From Lachnospiraceae bacterium (GTDB taxonomy: Bacteria; Bacillota; Clostridia; Lachnospirales; Lachnospiraceae), in assembly GCA_021202635.1 (NCBI GenBank), contig JAJQCQ010000001.1:1-53749 (forward strand): 53,749 bases of DNA, in the 5' to 3' direction. The position numbers were made by a program, and so were the translations under genes. The notes below the pieces were generated by a model. It searched no databases. It was not told the DNA's origin and saw only the letters and a list, made by a program, of their open reading frames with translations. Positions 33,997-42,755 of the stretch are shown here, in pieces. The first letter of the stretch is position 1, and the number at the start of each line of letters is the position of its first letter.

Positions 33997-36900
33997 TTAA
34001 CTGATCTGCCACCTGACGTGACTTCCGCTCTCGTCTTTTGTGACAATCAGCTGGTCGTCTATCTCCTGCTTCAGCTCGGTCACGTGAGAAATAATCCCAA
34101 TTAACCGGTCGCCGCCTGCCATTTCCTGCAAAACACGGACAGCCTGACCTCTCGAATGCTCGTCAAGAGAACCAAAGCCTTCGTCAATAAACATCATATC
34201 CAGATGGGTGGCTGCTGTACTTTGCTGAATCTGATCAGCCATTCCCAGTGCCATAGAAAGCGCAGCCATGAAGGATTCGCCGCCGGAAAGCGTGCGAATT
34301 TCACGCTCCCTGCCGGTGACGGCGGAATAAACCATCAAATCGAGGCCACGGTTTTTCCCCTTGCCCGCCTTTTCTGCGTCCACCATGCGCAGCTCAAACT
34401 GGCCGCCGGACATTTCCAGGAAACGGCGGTTTGCCGCGTGAAGAATTCTTTCCATATAATAACGCTGCACAAATGTTTCCAGGTCCATCCGGCTGTCCGT
34501 AACATTACCGGATACCAGACGGTAAAGGGTATCCAGACGCGTATGATCTTCCACAATCCGCCTGCGGTCACCCAGCTGCGACGCAAGTGTCCCTCGGATG
34601 CGTTCATCTGCCTGCGCCTCTTCCCGGATCCCGGCAAGCTTTTTTTCAGCCACAGCTGTAAGCCGTTCTGCTTCCCGCAGTTCTTTTTCCAAAAGCTCCG
34701 GGTTCGGCTTTGGCCGGTCGCCAATGGCCTCCTTCGCAGACGCAATCCTGCCTGCTATTGAAAGCTTTCTCTGCGTATGCTGCTCGATCTGCTCCCGCAG
34801 CGTCATCTCTTCCTCCGACGTATGTTCCACAGTCAGTGTCTGCCATTGTATCTCATCCAGCTTTCTCCGCTTCATACAGGCATCGTAGGATTCCCGCCGT
34901 TCTTCACACAACGCCTCCTGCTCCGGAAGCTCTTCCGTATATTTTTTGATCAGAGCTGCCGTATGATCTCTCGCCTCCCGCGCCTTTTTTGCCAGATCAG
35001 AAGCAGAGCTGCTGACAGCTTCCTGCTTCTTCTGCGCGGTTTTCGCTGCGCGAAGCGCGTTTTTTGCCTCCTCTTCTGTGCGGAATGCGCCGGATTCGCC
35101 CAGCGTTTCCCGTTTCTTTACACTGCCCTCCAGCGCTGCCCGGGCTTCTGCCACGGCAGCTGTCGCCGCTTCTGCCAGTTCCCGCAGCTGCCGCTTCTTT
35201 CCATCTGTCTGGGATAGCTGTCGGCGGAGCTCCTGAAGGACAACTGTCCGCCTTTCCAGCCTGGCTTTTTCACCACTGAGCTTCTGCTGCCAGAAAATAA
35301 TCTGTTCTCCTGCCCACGCAACCAGCCGTAATACCTCATCAGCAGAAAATTCCTCTGACAGTACAGACGCTTCCTGCTTCTTTGACGCATCCTCCGAAAG
35401 CATGGAAAGCAACGTCTGCATATCGCCCATATCAGCAATCGCACGCTCCAGCTCCTGTCGAAGCTTCGAAAGCTCCCGCAGCAAAGATTCCTGTTTTTCT
35501 TTCAGAAGCTCATTCGCAGACTGTGCCGCTGCCGCAAGCTCCTGCTGACGATCAGCCTTCTCCTTTGCGTCCCGCTCCAGCTTATTGAGAATCTCCTGTG
35601 TCACAATTCTCCCGCTGTGATCTGACTGTTCTTCGGGAGAAATACCCGCTGTGTAAAACGCCTTCCGAAACGGCGCCGGATGATCCAGTGAGCCGCAGAC
35701 CGGACAGGGCTGCCCCTCCTGAAGCTCCTGCGCGAGGATTCCGGCCTGTTCGTCCAGAAACACACTTCGGTTTTCTTCATACCAGTCTCTGGCCACCCGG
35801 TACGATTTGTCCGCATTCTGATATTGCACCCTTAATTCCGCGCATTGTTTCTCCTGCGACTGTACTCGTTTCTGAAGAGCTCTGACTTCTTTCAATCTGC
35901 CGTCCAGACGAATAAAAGCAGCCTCATGCCCCGTACAGCGGACAAGCTGCTCCGGCGCGTCGGCAAGCTCCCGCTCCTCCTCGCGCCACGCCTGCTCCTG
36001 CTTCTCCAGCCTCTCCAGCTTTCTCTGACTGTCCTCCGCCCGTTTCTTTCCTGTTTCCAGCGCCTTTTCTCCCGCCTGGATTTCCGCCTCTGCCTCCGCA
36101 ATTTTCCGAAAAATCTCTAACGCCCGTTTCACGCGCTCTTCGATCCGCGCCGTTTCCACCTGCTGCTGTTCCAGTTTCTGCTTTTGCAGTTCCTGCTGCT
36201 GCTCCATTTCCCGCAAATGTGTCTTCTGCGCAGGCAGCGCTTCCTGAAGCTTTCCCAGATTCTCCTTCGATAAAGTAACGGTGCGCGCAGCATCCGAATA
36301 TCTCTGATATTCACTTCGAATCTCATACGCAGCGCGCAGCTGCTCTGCCAGAATCCGCGCTCTGGCTATCTCCTTCTCCTGCGCCTCACATTCCGCCAGG
36401 TCCTTTTGCGCCGTTTCCAGCTGTCCATAAAGCTTCGCCAGGCTTTTCGCCCCTGTGTAAGCGTCCCGCTTTCCATTCTGCCGTGACTGTGCCTCGCCGT
36501 ATTCCGCCTGCGCAGTTTCCAGTTCCTTTTCCAAATATCTGCAAAGCTCCTCCAGAAGAGTCAGGAATGGCTCCAGAACCGTCATTTCCCCCTGCACGAT
36601 CTGCTTTTTCAGGCGGTCGATTTCCGCAGCATTTTCACAGGATTCCGGAATCCGGAGCTGTTTTGCCTCCATCTGGCAGATCACACGGATCTGACCGATC
36701 TCTTTTTCCTTTTCTTTTTTGCGGTTCGCCAGTTCCTCCTCAATCCTCTGATACAAATCCGTATGAAAAAGCTTCCGGAAAATGATCTTTTTTTCATCTG
36801 ATTTCGCGCGCAGCAGCTCCATAAATTCCCCCTGCGCGATCATGGCCACCTGCATAAACTGTGCCTTCGTAAGCCCGACAATCTCTTCTAATTTTCTGTC

Positions 36901-37407
36901 CGTCTCCTTTGACGGATACTCCGTCCCATCCGGCATGATCAGCGACACACTTCCGGTCACCTCACGGGTCGCGGAGCCCTTCCCCGCACCGCGGGTCAGC
37001 AAACGCAGATGCCGCGGTACCCGGCGCACAGTGTAAACCGGGGTCTCATATCCATATGCTTCTCCGGCACCGTCAATTGCGGATCGCTTCTTCCACACGG
37101 CACGTTCTGCCCTCGCCGGATTACTCGAAGCCTCCTCGATCGCTCCCCCTTCGGAAAACGTCAGTTCCACAAACGGCTCCTGATTGAAAGGCGTAAACTG
37201 ACTTTGCAGCACAACTCCATCTTTTTTATTGGCAGATGAACCAGTCTCCCCGTAAAGCGCAAATACGATAGCGTCAAATATCGTTGTCTTGCCCGCGCCG
37301 GTATTCCCTGTAATCAGAAACAGGTTCTGATTCAAACCGTCAAAACGGATCGTGGTCAAATTGCCATAAGAACCAAATGCCCGCATGGTAAGCTTAATCG
37401 GACGCAT
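33997..37407 (-). CDS. sbcC: SbcC nuclease complex ATPase subunit
   Basis: 1136 residues. Walker A LITGNTGAGKTTIFDAI is at about 31-47, two long coiled coils flank the zinc hook QPCPVCGSLDHP at about 566, and the C-terminus holds the signature TLSGGESFMAALSMALGMAD with Walker B LDMMFIDEGFGSLDE. It is the Rad50-like partner of SbcD for cutting hairpins and DNA ends. An about 40-residue insertion containing NPARAERAVWKK lies between ELTF and YTVRR near residues 90-130. It follows sbcD directly. Confidence 0.95.
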   Translation of the reverse strand: MRPIKLTMRAFGSYGNLTTIRFDGLNQNLFLITGNTGAGKTTIFDAIVFALYGETGSSANKKDGVVLQSQFTPFNQEPFVELTFSEGGAIEEASSNPARAERAVWKKRSAIDGAGEAYGYETPVYTVRRVPRHLRLLTRGAGKGSATREVTGSVSLIMPDGTEYPSKETDRKLEEIVGLTKAQFMQVAMIAQGEFMELLRAKSDEKKIIFRKLFHTDLYQRIEEELANRKKEKEKEIGQIRVICQMEAKQLRIPESCENAAEIDRLKKQIVQGEMTVLEPFLTLLEELCRYLEKELETAQAEYGEAQSRQNGKRDAYTGAKSLAKLYGQLETAQKDLAECEAQEKEIARARILAEQLRAAYEIRSEYQRYSDAARTVTLSKENLGKLQEALPAQKTHLREMEQQQELQKQKLEQQQVETARIEERVKRALEIFRKIAEAEAEIQAGEKALETGKKRAEDSQRKLERLEKQEQAWREEERELADAPEQLVRCTGHEAAFIRLDGRLKEVRALQKRVQSQEKQCAELRVQYQNADKSYRVARDWYEENRSVFLDEQAGILAQELQEGQPCPVCGSLDHPAPFRKAFYTAGISPEEQSDHSGRIVTQEILNKLERDAKEKADRQQELAAAAQSANELLKEKQESLLRELSKLRQELERAIADMGDMQTLLSMLSEDASKKQEASVLSEEFSADEVLRLVAWAGEQIIFWQQKLSGEKARLERRTVVLQELRRQLSQTDGKKRQLRELAEAATAAVAEARAALEGSVKKRETLGESGAFRTEEEAKNALRAAKTAQKKQEAVSSSASDLAKKAREARDHTAALIKKYTEELPEQEALCEERRESYDACMKRRKLDEIQWQTLTVEHTSEEEMTLREQIEQHTQRKLSIAGRIASAKEAIGDRPKPNPELLEKELREAERLTAVAEKKLAGIREEAQADERIRGTLASQLGDRRRIVEDHTRLDTLYRLVSGNVTDSRMDLETFVQRYYMERILHAANRRFLEMSGGQFELRMVDAEKAGKGKNRGLDLMVYSAVTGREREIRTLSGGESFMAALSMALGMADQIQQSTAATHLDMMFIDEGFGSLDEHSRGQAVRVLQEMAGGDRLIGIISHVTELKQEIDDQLIVTKDESGSHVRWQIS

Positions 37408-37408
37408 T

Positions 37409-38800
37409 TCATCCCACCTGCCTTTCCTGCACCGTGCGAATCACATCCTTCAGAATTTCTTTCTCCGCCTCATCAGCATCCTTTAAAAACGCGCAGCACA
37501 GCTCATACGGATCCATATCTTCCTCCACATAGCGTTCCGCGCCATAGTCCGCCGCACGCACACGCTCCCGGCGAATCTCCAGCAGATTCGGGAAAGCCAG
37601 GCGCAGCCGCTCCTGCATATCGATCACTTCCAGATCTGTCTTATCTGTCAGAACCACGGTAACATAGTCAGAACTTGCCTGGAGAAGCACCTCCTCCAGT
37701 GACCCTTTGATGAGCCGAACCTGCCGCAGCGGAGTGAGAGGAAGTACTGTTATTCTATATTTTGCGCCAACTTTATCACCGTTCTTCCCATCCCCTGTAC
37801 AAATCTCCGCCATCTTCTCCATTTTTTCTGCATACGCTTCACCCTGCCAGCCAGATAACGCACATTCTCGATTTCTCTCTGAGAGGTTCTTCCCGCACAC
37901 TGCACTTTCCTTAATATCGTTGCAACAATCGCTCGTTCTTTCCCCATTTTCTTTCCAGCCAGCGTTGGTGTTTTCATCATTTTTCTTTTCGCTCCTATCA
38001 CACTTCACTCCCAGTTCCACCATCACAATGCCTTTCGTCTGTTCGGCTTCGCTGACAGAACAGGCAAGGGGCGTCCCACAATAGCGGAAGCGCTCACTTC
38101 CCATCTTCATCGGCTTATGAATATGGCCGAGAGCCGCGTAATCAAAACATTCCAGCACATCCGCGGCAATCGCGTCAATATTACCAACCGTCGGAATCTC
38201 CGAATCCATGCGTTCTACATCCTCTGCGGCTACGCCCTTCGGCAGGTAGAACTGATGGCTGACCAGTACATTCCGCTCACTCTGGTCAATCGTTTCCCGC
38301 GCGATCAGCCGATGCAGAGATTCATTGTAAGAAAAGTTATTTCCATTTTCATCGACACCGACCACCCCTTTTACCATAGATGGCTTTACAAAGGGAAGCA
38401 GATAAAAGTTCACTTTTCCGAAAACATCCGTACAGGTTACCTTCTCTATATATTCTGTCTCCGTCCGCGGCGGCTGTCCCACCATATAGAGATTCTGCCG
38501 GGAGAGAACGCTCCGGAAGCAGTTGACCCGCGGAGCGCTGTCATGGTTCCCGCTGATCATCATAATCACCGCAGAAGGCACCGCTACCGTCAGTTCACTG
38601 ATAAAACGGTCAAACACTTCTACTGCCTCCGCGGAAGGCAATGCCTTGTCATAAATATCTCCGGCAATCACAATCGCATCCGGTTGTTCCCGTCCGGCGA
38701 TTTCCGTGATCTGCCGCAAAATATATTCCTGATCCTCCCGCAGATCCCGGTTCATCAGCTTCAGGCCGATGTGCAGATCCGATAAATGAAAAAATTTCAT
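37409..38800 (-). CDS. sbcD: SbcD nuclease subunit
   Basis: 463 residues. The phosphoesterase motifs are FFHLSDLHIG (3-12), VIAGDIYDKALPS (about 46-58), ISGNHDSAPR (about 83-92) and ALGHIHKP (about 213-220). Together with SbcC it forms the Mre11-Rad50-type nuclease. An unusual hydrophilic insertion of about 75 residues (about 255-335, Cys/Glu/Lys-rich) separates the nuclease from the capping domain and makes it longer than the usual about 380-400. One base separates its stop from the sbcC ATG. Confidence 0.93.
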   Translation of the reverse strand: MKFFHLSDLHIGLKLMNRDLREDQEYILRQITEIAGREQPDAIVIAGDIYDKALPSAEAVEVFDRFISELTVAVPSAVIMMISGNHDSAPRVNCFRSVLSRQNLYMVGQPPRTETEYIEKVTCTDVFGKVNFYLLPFVKPSMVKGVVGVDENGNNFSYNESLHRLIARETIDQSERNVLVSHQFYLPKGVAAEDVERMDSEIPTVGNIDAIAADVLECFDYAALGHIHKPMKMGSERFRYCGTPLACSVSEAEQTKGIVMVELGVKCDRSEKKNDENTNAGWKENGERTSDCCNDIKESAVCGKNLSERNRECALSGWQGEAYAEKMEKMAEICTGDGKNGDKVGAKYRITVLPLTPLRQVRLIKGSLEEVLLQASSDYVTVVLTDKTDLEVIDMQERLRLAFPNLLEIRRERVRAADYGAERYVEEDMDPYELCCAFLKDADEAEKEILKDVIRTVQERQVG

Positions 38801-38892
38801 ATACGCCTCCCTGCCGATACAGCTGTTCCTTCATCCTCTTGTCCTAAACGATCATGAAGCTGTGGTCCTACAGACAAAAATACTGTTTTCAT

Positions 38893-39324
38893 CTATATCT
38901 GTTCCTCAATATACCCTGTCTTTTGCACCAGTCTTCTATTCCATCGTACCTGGTATTTTCTATAAGCAGATGATTTGATATCATGCGTTACACATTTGTT
39001 CGCGACAATTCTGTAATATATGTTATATACAGTCAGTTCATTATGCAGGACGCTTTCCGTTCTGTCTAACTGCTCTGCCGCCTTAATCAAATCAGAACCC
39101 TTTAGTTCAATCAGGTAAGCATTCTTCTTATCTTCATTGATCAACAGAAAATCACATCGGACGCCATCTCTGATAACAATTCCATCTATCTGGTATTGAG
39201 TAACATAGTTTTTATCTCTGTTAATCGCTTTATGGTATTGCGGTTTTCCCTTGTCTCTTGATACAATTTGGCTCGCATTTTCAGCACACAGAGATTGATA
39301 ATTCTTCAAGGGCATTCCAATCAC
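38893..39324 (-). CDS. PD-(D/E)xK-like nuclease partner of the ATPase
   Basis: 143 residues from a GTG overlapping the ATPase stop (GTGA); ATG 39315 is an alternative. The stretch CDFLLINEDKKNAYLIELKG (about 57-76) has the D-(x)n-E-x-K spacing of PD-(D/E)xK nucleases. Basic residues (AYRKYQVRWNRRL) near the C-terminus could bind DNA. No named family was recognised. Translational coupling to an OLD/AAA15-type ATPase makes a two-protein defence system likely. Confidence 0.55.
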   Translation of the reverse strand: MIGMPLKNYQSLCAENASQIVSRDKGKPQYHKAINRDKNYVTQYQIDGIVIRDGVRCDFLLINEDKKNAYLIELKGSDLIKAAEQLDRTESVLHNELTVYNIYYRIVANKCVTHDIKSSAYRKYQVRWNRRLVQKTGYIEEQI

Positions 39325-40673
39325 GCTCCCTCTTCATCCATGTTTTGTATTTCCAGTAATTTTTCAAAATCATCATTAATAACACTGGAAATCCCATCAA
39401 TCCGCTCATTTTGAATCATGTGTATCTCAGAATCCATACAGTTTTCTATCTTTCCTTCTTTTACAAACCAGGAATCGAAATCTTTCTCATCCAGCCAAAG
39501 ATTTTGAGAGATGATTTTGTCAGTCTGTTCCGCGTACCCCTCCTTTAATGTATTCGCATACAATAAATTATTAAGCGTCCCCAAAACGTACGGACTATGT
39601 GTTGTCATAACTACAGAATGTCCGCAATTACTTACAAGCGCGATCAATTCTGTAATATATTTTTGTGACTCTGGGAACAGATTTGATTCCGGCTCCTCTA
39701 TAATAAACAAAACCTTTTTATTCCCAAGCAAATAATAATAAAGCAAATTCAAAATCCATACACTTTCCTGCTGTCCAGAAGAAGCAAAACTAAGCTTTAC
39801 ACGTTCACCATTTTCCAGAACAATATGTTCTTCCCCATCCTCATAAGAATAATCACCACGCAATATTTTTTTCATTAATATCCGCGCATCTTTTCCGGCA
39901 ATAGAATATTTTTTCCAGACGTTAGCCTGGCTTTGGTGCAATAAATTACTATAGCTTTTCAATCTTTGCATTTTATCCGAGAATAGTGGTTTCAGGACCA
40001 GGATCCTCTCAATAAAATCTTTTGTACAAATGTCAAGCGAACGTTTTTGGCTGTCGTCCATTGTTGCGTAGATATAACTCAGTTGTTGAGACAGCAGAGT
40101 GAGTATACTCCGCCCCGCCGGAATAAATACAACTGAATACACATCATCAAACAAGTTCTCCATCTCTTCTCTAAATAGGTTTTCCTCATTCTCAGGAATC
40201 CCTAAAGAAGTAGCCGCAAAACATGAATTATGATCTGTCAAAAATTTTTCCAGTTCATTGCTAAAGATTACTTCTATATAATTCTGGTTTTCTTCCCTTA
40301 CATTATTGTGAAGTAAAACTTTTATCGAACATTTTTCCGTATAAGCATATTCCATACCTGTCTTTGCACACGTATTAGAAGATACGCCAAATGTACGAAG
40401 AAATTTTTCACCTAAATAATTTTTCACCTCGTCTGTTAAGTCAATTCCCTGTGATGTACGCTGTTTTTTTGCAAAGCTGTTTGCCTGGCTTGTATTGAAA
40501 GCCCGTTTTTTTGCAAGCAGTAAAATATCGTCTTTTACGGTGTGAAAATAGTAAATTGCCTTTGCAATTGTACTTTTTCCAGATGCCTGAAATCCCGTAA
40601 ATGTCATAAACTTTGAACATTCCAATTCACAATATTCAATCGGTCCTAATTGATTTATCACCAACCGATGCAT
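39321..40673 (-). CDS. AAA15/OLD-type ATPase of a two-gene defence cassette
   Basis: 450 residues from ATG 40673 (AGGGGG upstream). Walker A FTGFQASGKSTIAKAI lies near 24-39, a signature-like SFASSGQQESVWILNLLYYY near 295-314, Walker B KVLFIIEEPESNLFPES near 319-335, and the switch VMTTHSPYVLGTLNNLLYAN near 352-371. No C-terminal Toprim was seen, so nuclease activity would come from the small partner. It is AT-rich compared with the sbcCD and ABC genes on each side, suggesting horizontal gain. Confidence 0.8.
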   Translation of the reverse strand: MHRLVINQLGPIEYCELECSKFMTFTGFQASGKSTIAKAIYYFHTVKDDILLLAKKRAFNTSQANSFAKKQRTSQGIDLTDEVKNYLGEKFLRTFGVSSNTCAKTGMEYAYTEKCSIKVLLHNNVREENQNYIEVIFSNELEKFLTDHNSCFAATSLGIPENEENLFREEMENLFDDVYSVVFIPAGRSILTLLSQQLSYIYATMDDSQKRSLDICTKDFIERILVLKPLFSDKMQRLKSYSNLLHQSQANVWKKYSIAGKDARILMKKILRGDYSYEDGEEHIVLENGERVKLSFASSGQQESVWILNLLYYYLLGNKKVLFIIEEPESNLFPESQKYITELIALVSNCGHSVVMTTHSPYVLGTLNNLLYANTLKEGYAEQTDKIISQNLWLDEKDFDSWFVKEGKIENCMDSEIHMIQNERIDGISSVINDDFEKLLEIQNMDEEGA

Positions 40674-40700
40674 AGTCTGCCCCCTCATACATAATATATA

Positions 40701-40723
40701 GTAAACGACGTAAGTCGTTTTAC
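40701..40723. terminator. Palindrome upstream of the ATPase gene
   Basis: GTAAACGAC pairs with GTCGTTTTAC (one extra T) around TAA. It lies 28 bases before the ATPase start. It could end transcription of the upstream ABC exporter genes or act as an operator for the cassette. Confidence 0.4.
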
Positions 40724-40819
40724 TTTACCAGCAAAATCGCGCCAAAGACCGTGCCATCACACAACCACGGCATTTCTGCACAACACAGATCACTTTTTTG
40801 CAATTGAATAACAACCCTG

Positions 40820-42640
40820 CTACGCGATTTCTCCCTCATACTGGCTCTGATACAGCCTCCAGTAATATCCTTTCTTCGCCATCAGTTCCTCGTGGCTGCC
40901 CGCCTCCAGGATGTGATTTCCATCCACGTAAAAGATACGGTCCGCATTGCGAATCGTAGAAAGCCGGTGCGCGATGGTTAAGGATGTCCGCCCTTTCAGC
41001 ATGGTCTCGATACCTGATTGTACCAGTCTTTCCGTGTGAGTGTCAATGCTGGAAGTCGCTTCATCCAGGATCAGAATGCGCGGATTCGCGATCATCGTGC
41101 GCGCAAACGCCAGCAGCTGACGCTGACCGACAGAGAGCTGACCGCCGCGCTCACTGATCACAGTATCGTAGCCATTTTCCAGCGCCATGATAAAATCATG
41201 CGCGTTGACTGCCTTCGCCGCCGCGATCATTTCCTCATCCGATACCTCTTTCGCAGAACCTGTTTCTCCTGGCAAATCACTCTGCCGCCCATAGCAGAGA
41301 TTTTCGCGTATCGTCCCCGTGAACAGGAATGTGTCCTGTGTCATCATGCCGACCTGGGAGCGCAGGCTTTTCAGCTTCACATCCCGGATATCCTGCCCGT
41401 CAATTTTCACGCACCCGGAGACCACATCGTAAAAGCGGCAAATCAGGTTTACAATCGTCGTCTTGCCAGCCCCCGTCGGTCCGACGAGGGCAATGCGTTC
41501 GCCCGGTTTTACCGTAAAGCTGACATTGGAGAGTACTGGCTTTTCCATCGCGTCAACATAGGCAAAGCTCACATTTTCAAAGCACACCTCTCCCTGAACC
41601 GGCGGCAGTTCTTTCACCCCATCATGATCAGTAATGTCAGCCGGCGTATCCAGAATATCAAAAATCCTCTCCGCCGCGGAGATATTTGTAACGATTTTGT
41701 TGTAAAAGCTGGCAAGGTTCCGGATTGGATTCCAGAACATACCAAGATAGGTTGAAAAAGCGATGAAGGTTCCGACCCCGATACGGTCGCCGCCCACCAC
41801 ACGCAACCCGATAAAATACAACAGAAAACTCCCCGCGCCCCAGGCAATCTCTACAAATGGTCCAAACAGATCGCCAATCCGCACCGCGGCAATCCAGCTG
41901 TCTGAAAACTCGGTCGCGCTGCTGTCAAACTCCTCCTGTTTTTCCCGTTCTGCGTCAAAGCTCTGGATCAGCCGGATGCCGGAGATGCTCTCATGGATCA
42001 GCGCATTGAGGTTCGAACTCTTCTTCCGATGAATCTGCCAGCGCTTGTGTTCAACGGTCTGGATCGCGAACATACACCCGAACAGCACCGGCAGCATCAC
42101 CAGCGCCGCCATCGCCAGCATCCAGTTTTTGACCAGCATGATTACCGCCACACCGATCAGAGTCAGCAAATCCGGAAAAAGCTTTGTAACGCTGTCGCTC
42201 AATACCTCTTTGAGGGAGTTCACATCCCCGACCACCCTGGACAGGATTTTCCCGGTCGGGCGACTGTCGAAAAAGCGCAGGCTCAGCGTCTGCAAATGCT
42301 CATAAAGACTGCCCCGGATAGTCAGAAGGATGCGGTTCGTGATGTCCTCCATTTTGACCATCCACCGCCTCGTACAAACCAGATACACGATATACGCCAG
42401 AAGCGCAATAACTGCCAGACGCAGCAGTCCTGACACATCCGAGTTCGCCACACAGGTGTCTACTGCGTACTCGATCAGCAGCGGTGAACCAAGTGTCACC
42501 GCCAGCGTGATCAGCAGCAAAAGCATAATTTCAATCAATTCTTTTTTATAGGAAAGAAGATAACAGTACAGGCGCAGCAGGGTATCCTTTTTTGAACCCT
42601 CGCGGACTGTCTCGTCCTCTCTCGCAGTGTTAATAGCCAT
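40820..42640 (-). CDS. ABC exporter half-transporter with canonical ATPase site
   Basis: 606 residues: six membrane helices (about 35-320) and an ATPase domain (about 355-600). Walker A is LVGPTGAGKTTIV, signature QLSVGQRQLLAFART, Walker B RILILDEATSSID with the catalytic Glu, and switch TIAHRLSTI. The signature has V in place of the second G. With the next gene it forms a MdlAB/LmrCD-like heterodimeric exporter. AAGGAGAATATG supports the ATG. Substrate (drug, lipid or peptide) is not deducible. Confidence 0.92.
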   Translation of the reverse strand: MAINTAREDETVREGSKKDTLLRLYCYLLSYKKELIEIMLLLLITLAVTLGSPLLIEYAVDTCVANSDVSGLLRLAVIALLAYIVYLVCTRRWMVKMEDITNRILLTIRGSLYEHLQTLSLRFFDSRPTGKILSRVVGDVNSLKEVLSDSVTKLFPDLLTLIGVAVIMLVKNWMLAMAALVMLPVLFGCMFAIQTVEHKRWQIHRKKSSNLNALIHESISGIRLIQSFDAEREKQEEFDSSATEFSDSWIAAVRIGDLFGPFVEIAWGAGSFLLYFIGLRVVGGDRIGVGTFIAFSTYLGMFWNPIRNLASFYNKIVTNISAAERIFDILDTPADITDHDGVKELPPVQGEVCFENVSFAYVDAMEKPVLSNVSFTVKPGERIALVGPTGAGKTTIVNLICRFYDVVSGCVKIDGQDIRDVKLKSLRSQVGMMTQDTFLFTGTIRENLCYGRQSDLPGETGSAKEVSDEEMIAAAKAVNAHDFIMALENGYDTVISERGGQLSVGQRQLLAFARTMIANPRILILDEATSSIDTHTERLVQSGIETMLKGRTSLTIAHRLSTIRNADRIFYVDGNHILEAGSHEELMAKKGYYWRLYQSQYEGEIA

Positions 42641-42721
42641 ATTCTCCTTCTTTCTTCCGCCATAACGGAACGCGAATGACTGATAATTTCCTTAAGCATG
42701 GAATCCCATTTTTGTCCGATC

Positions 42722-42741
42722 GGGAAGGTTCCGGAACCTTC
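42722..42741. repeat. Perfect palindrome between the two exporter genes
   Basis: GGAAGGTT-CCGG-AACCTTCC is a 20-base perfect palindrome 14 bases after the stop of the upstream exporter subunit. No T-run follows on either side. Possible operator or processing site. Confidence 0.4.
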
Positions 42742-42755
42742 CTGTTAAAAAGCAA

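Noticed and set aside
38893-40673. Named Septu, Gabija or retron system
   Set aside because: The small partner lacks an HNH (PtuB) or UvrD-like (GajB) pattern, and no reverse transcriptase or ncRNA is nearby.
42001-42020. tRNA T-loop-like GTTCGAACTC
   Set aside because: It lies inside an ABC exporter coding region with no acceptor stem or anticodon arm around it.
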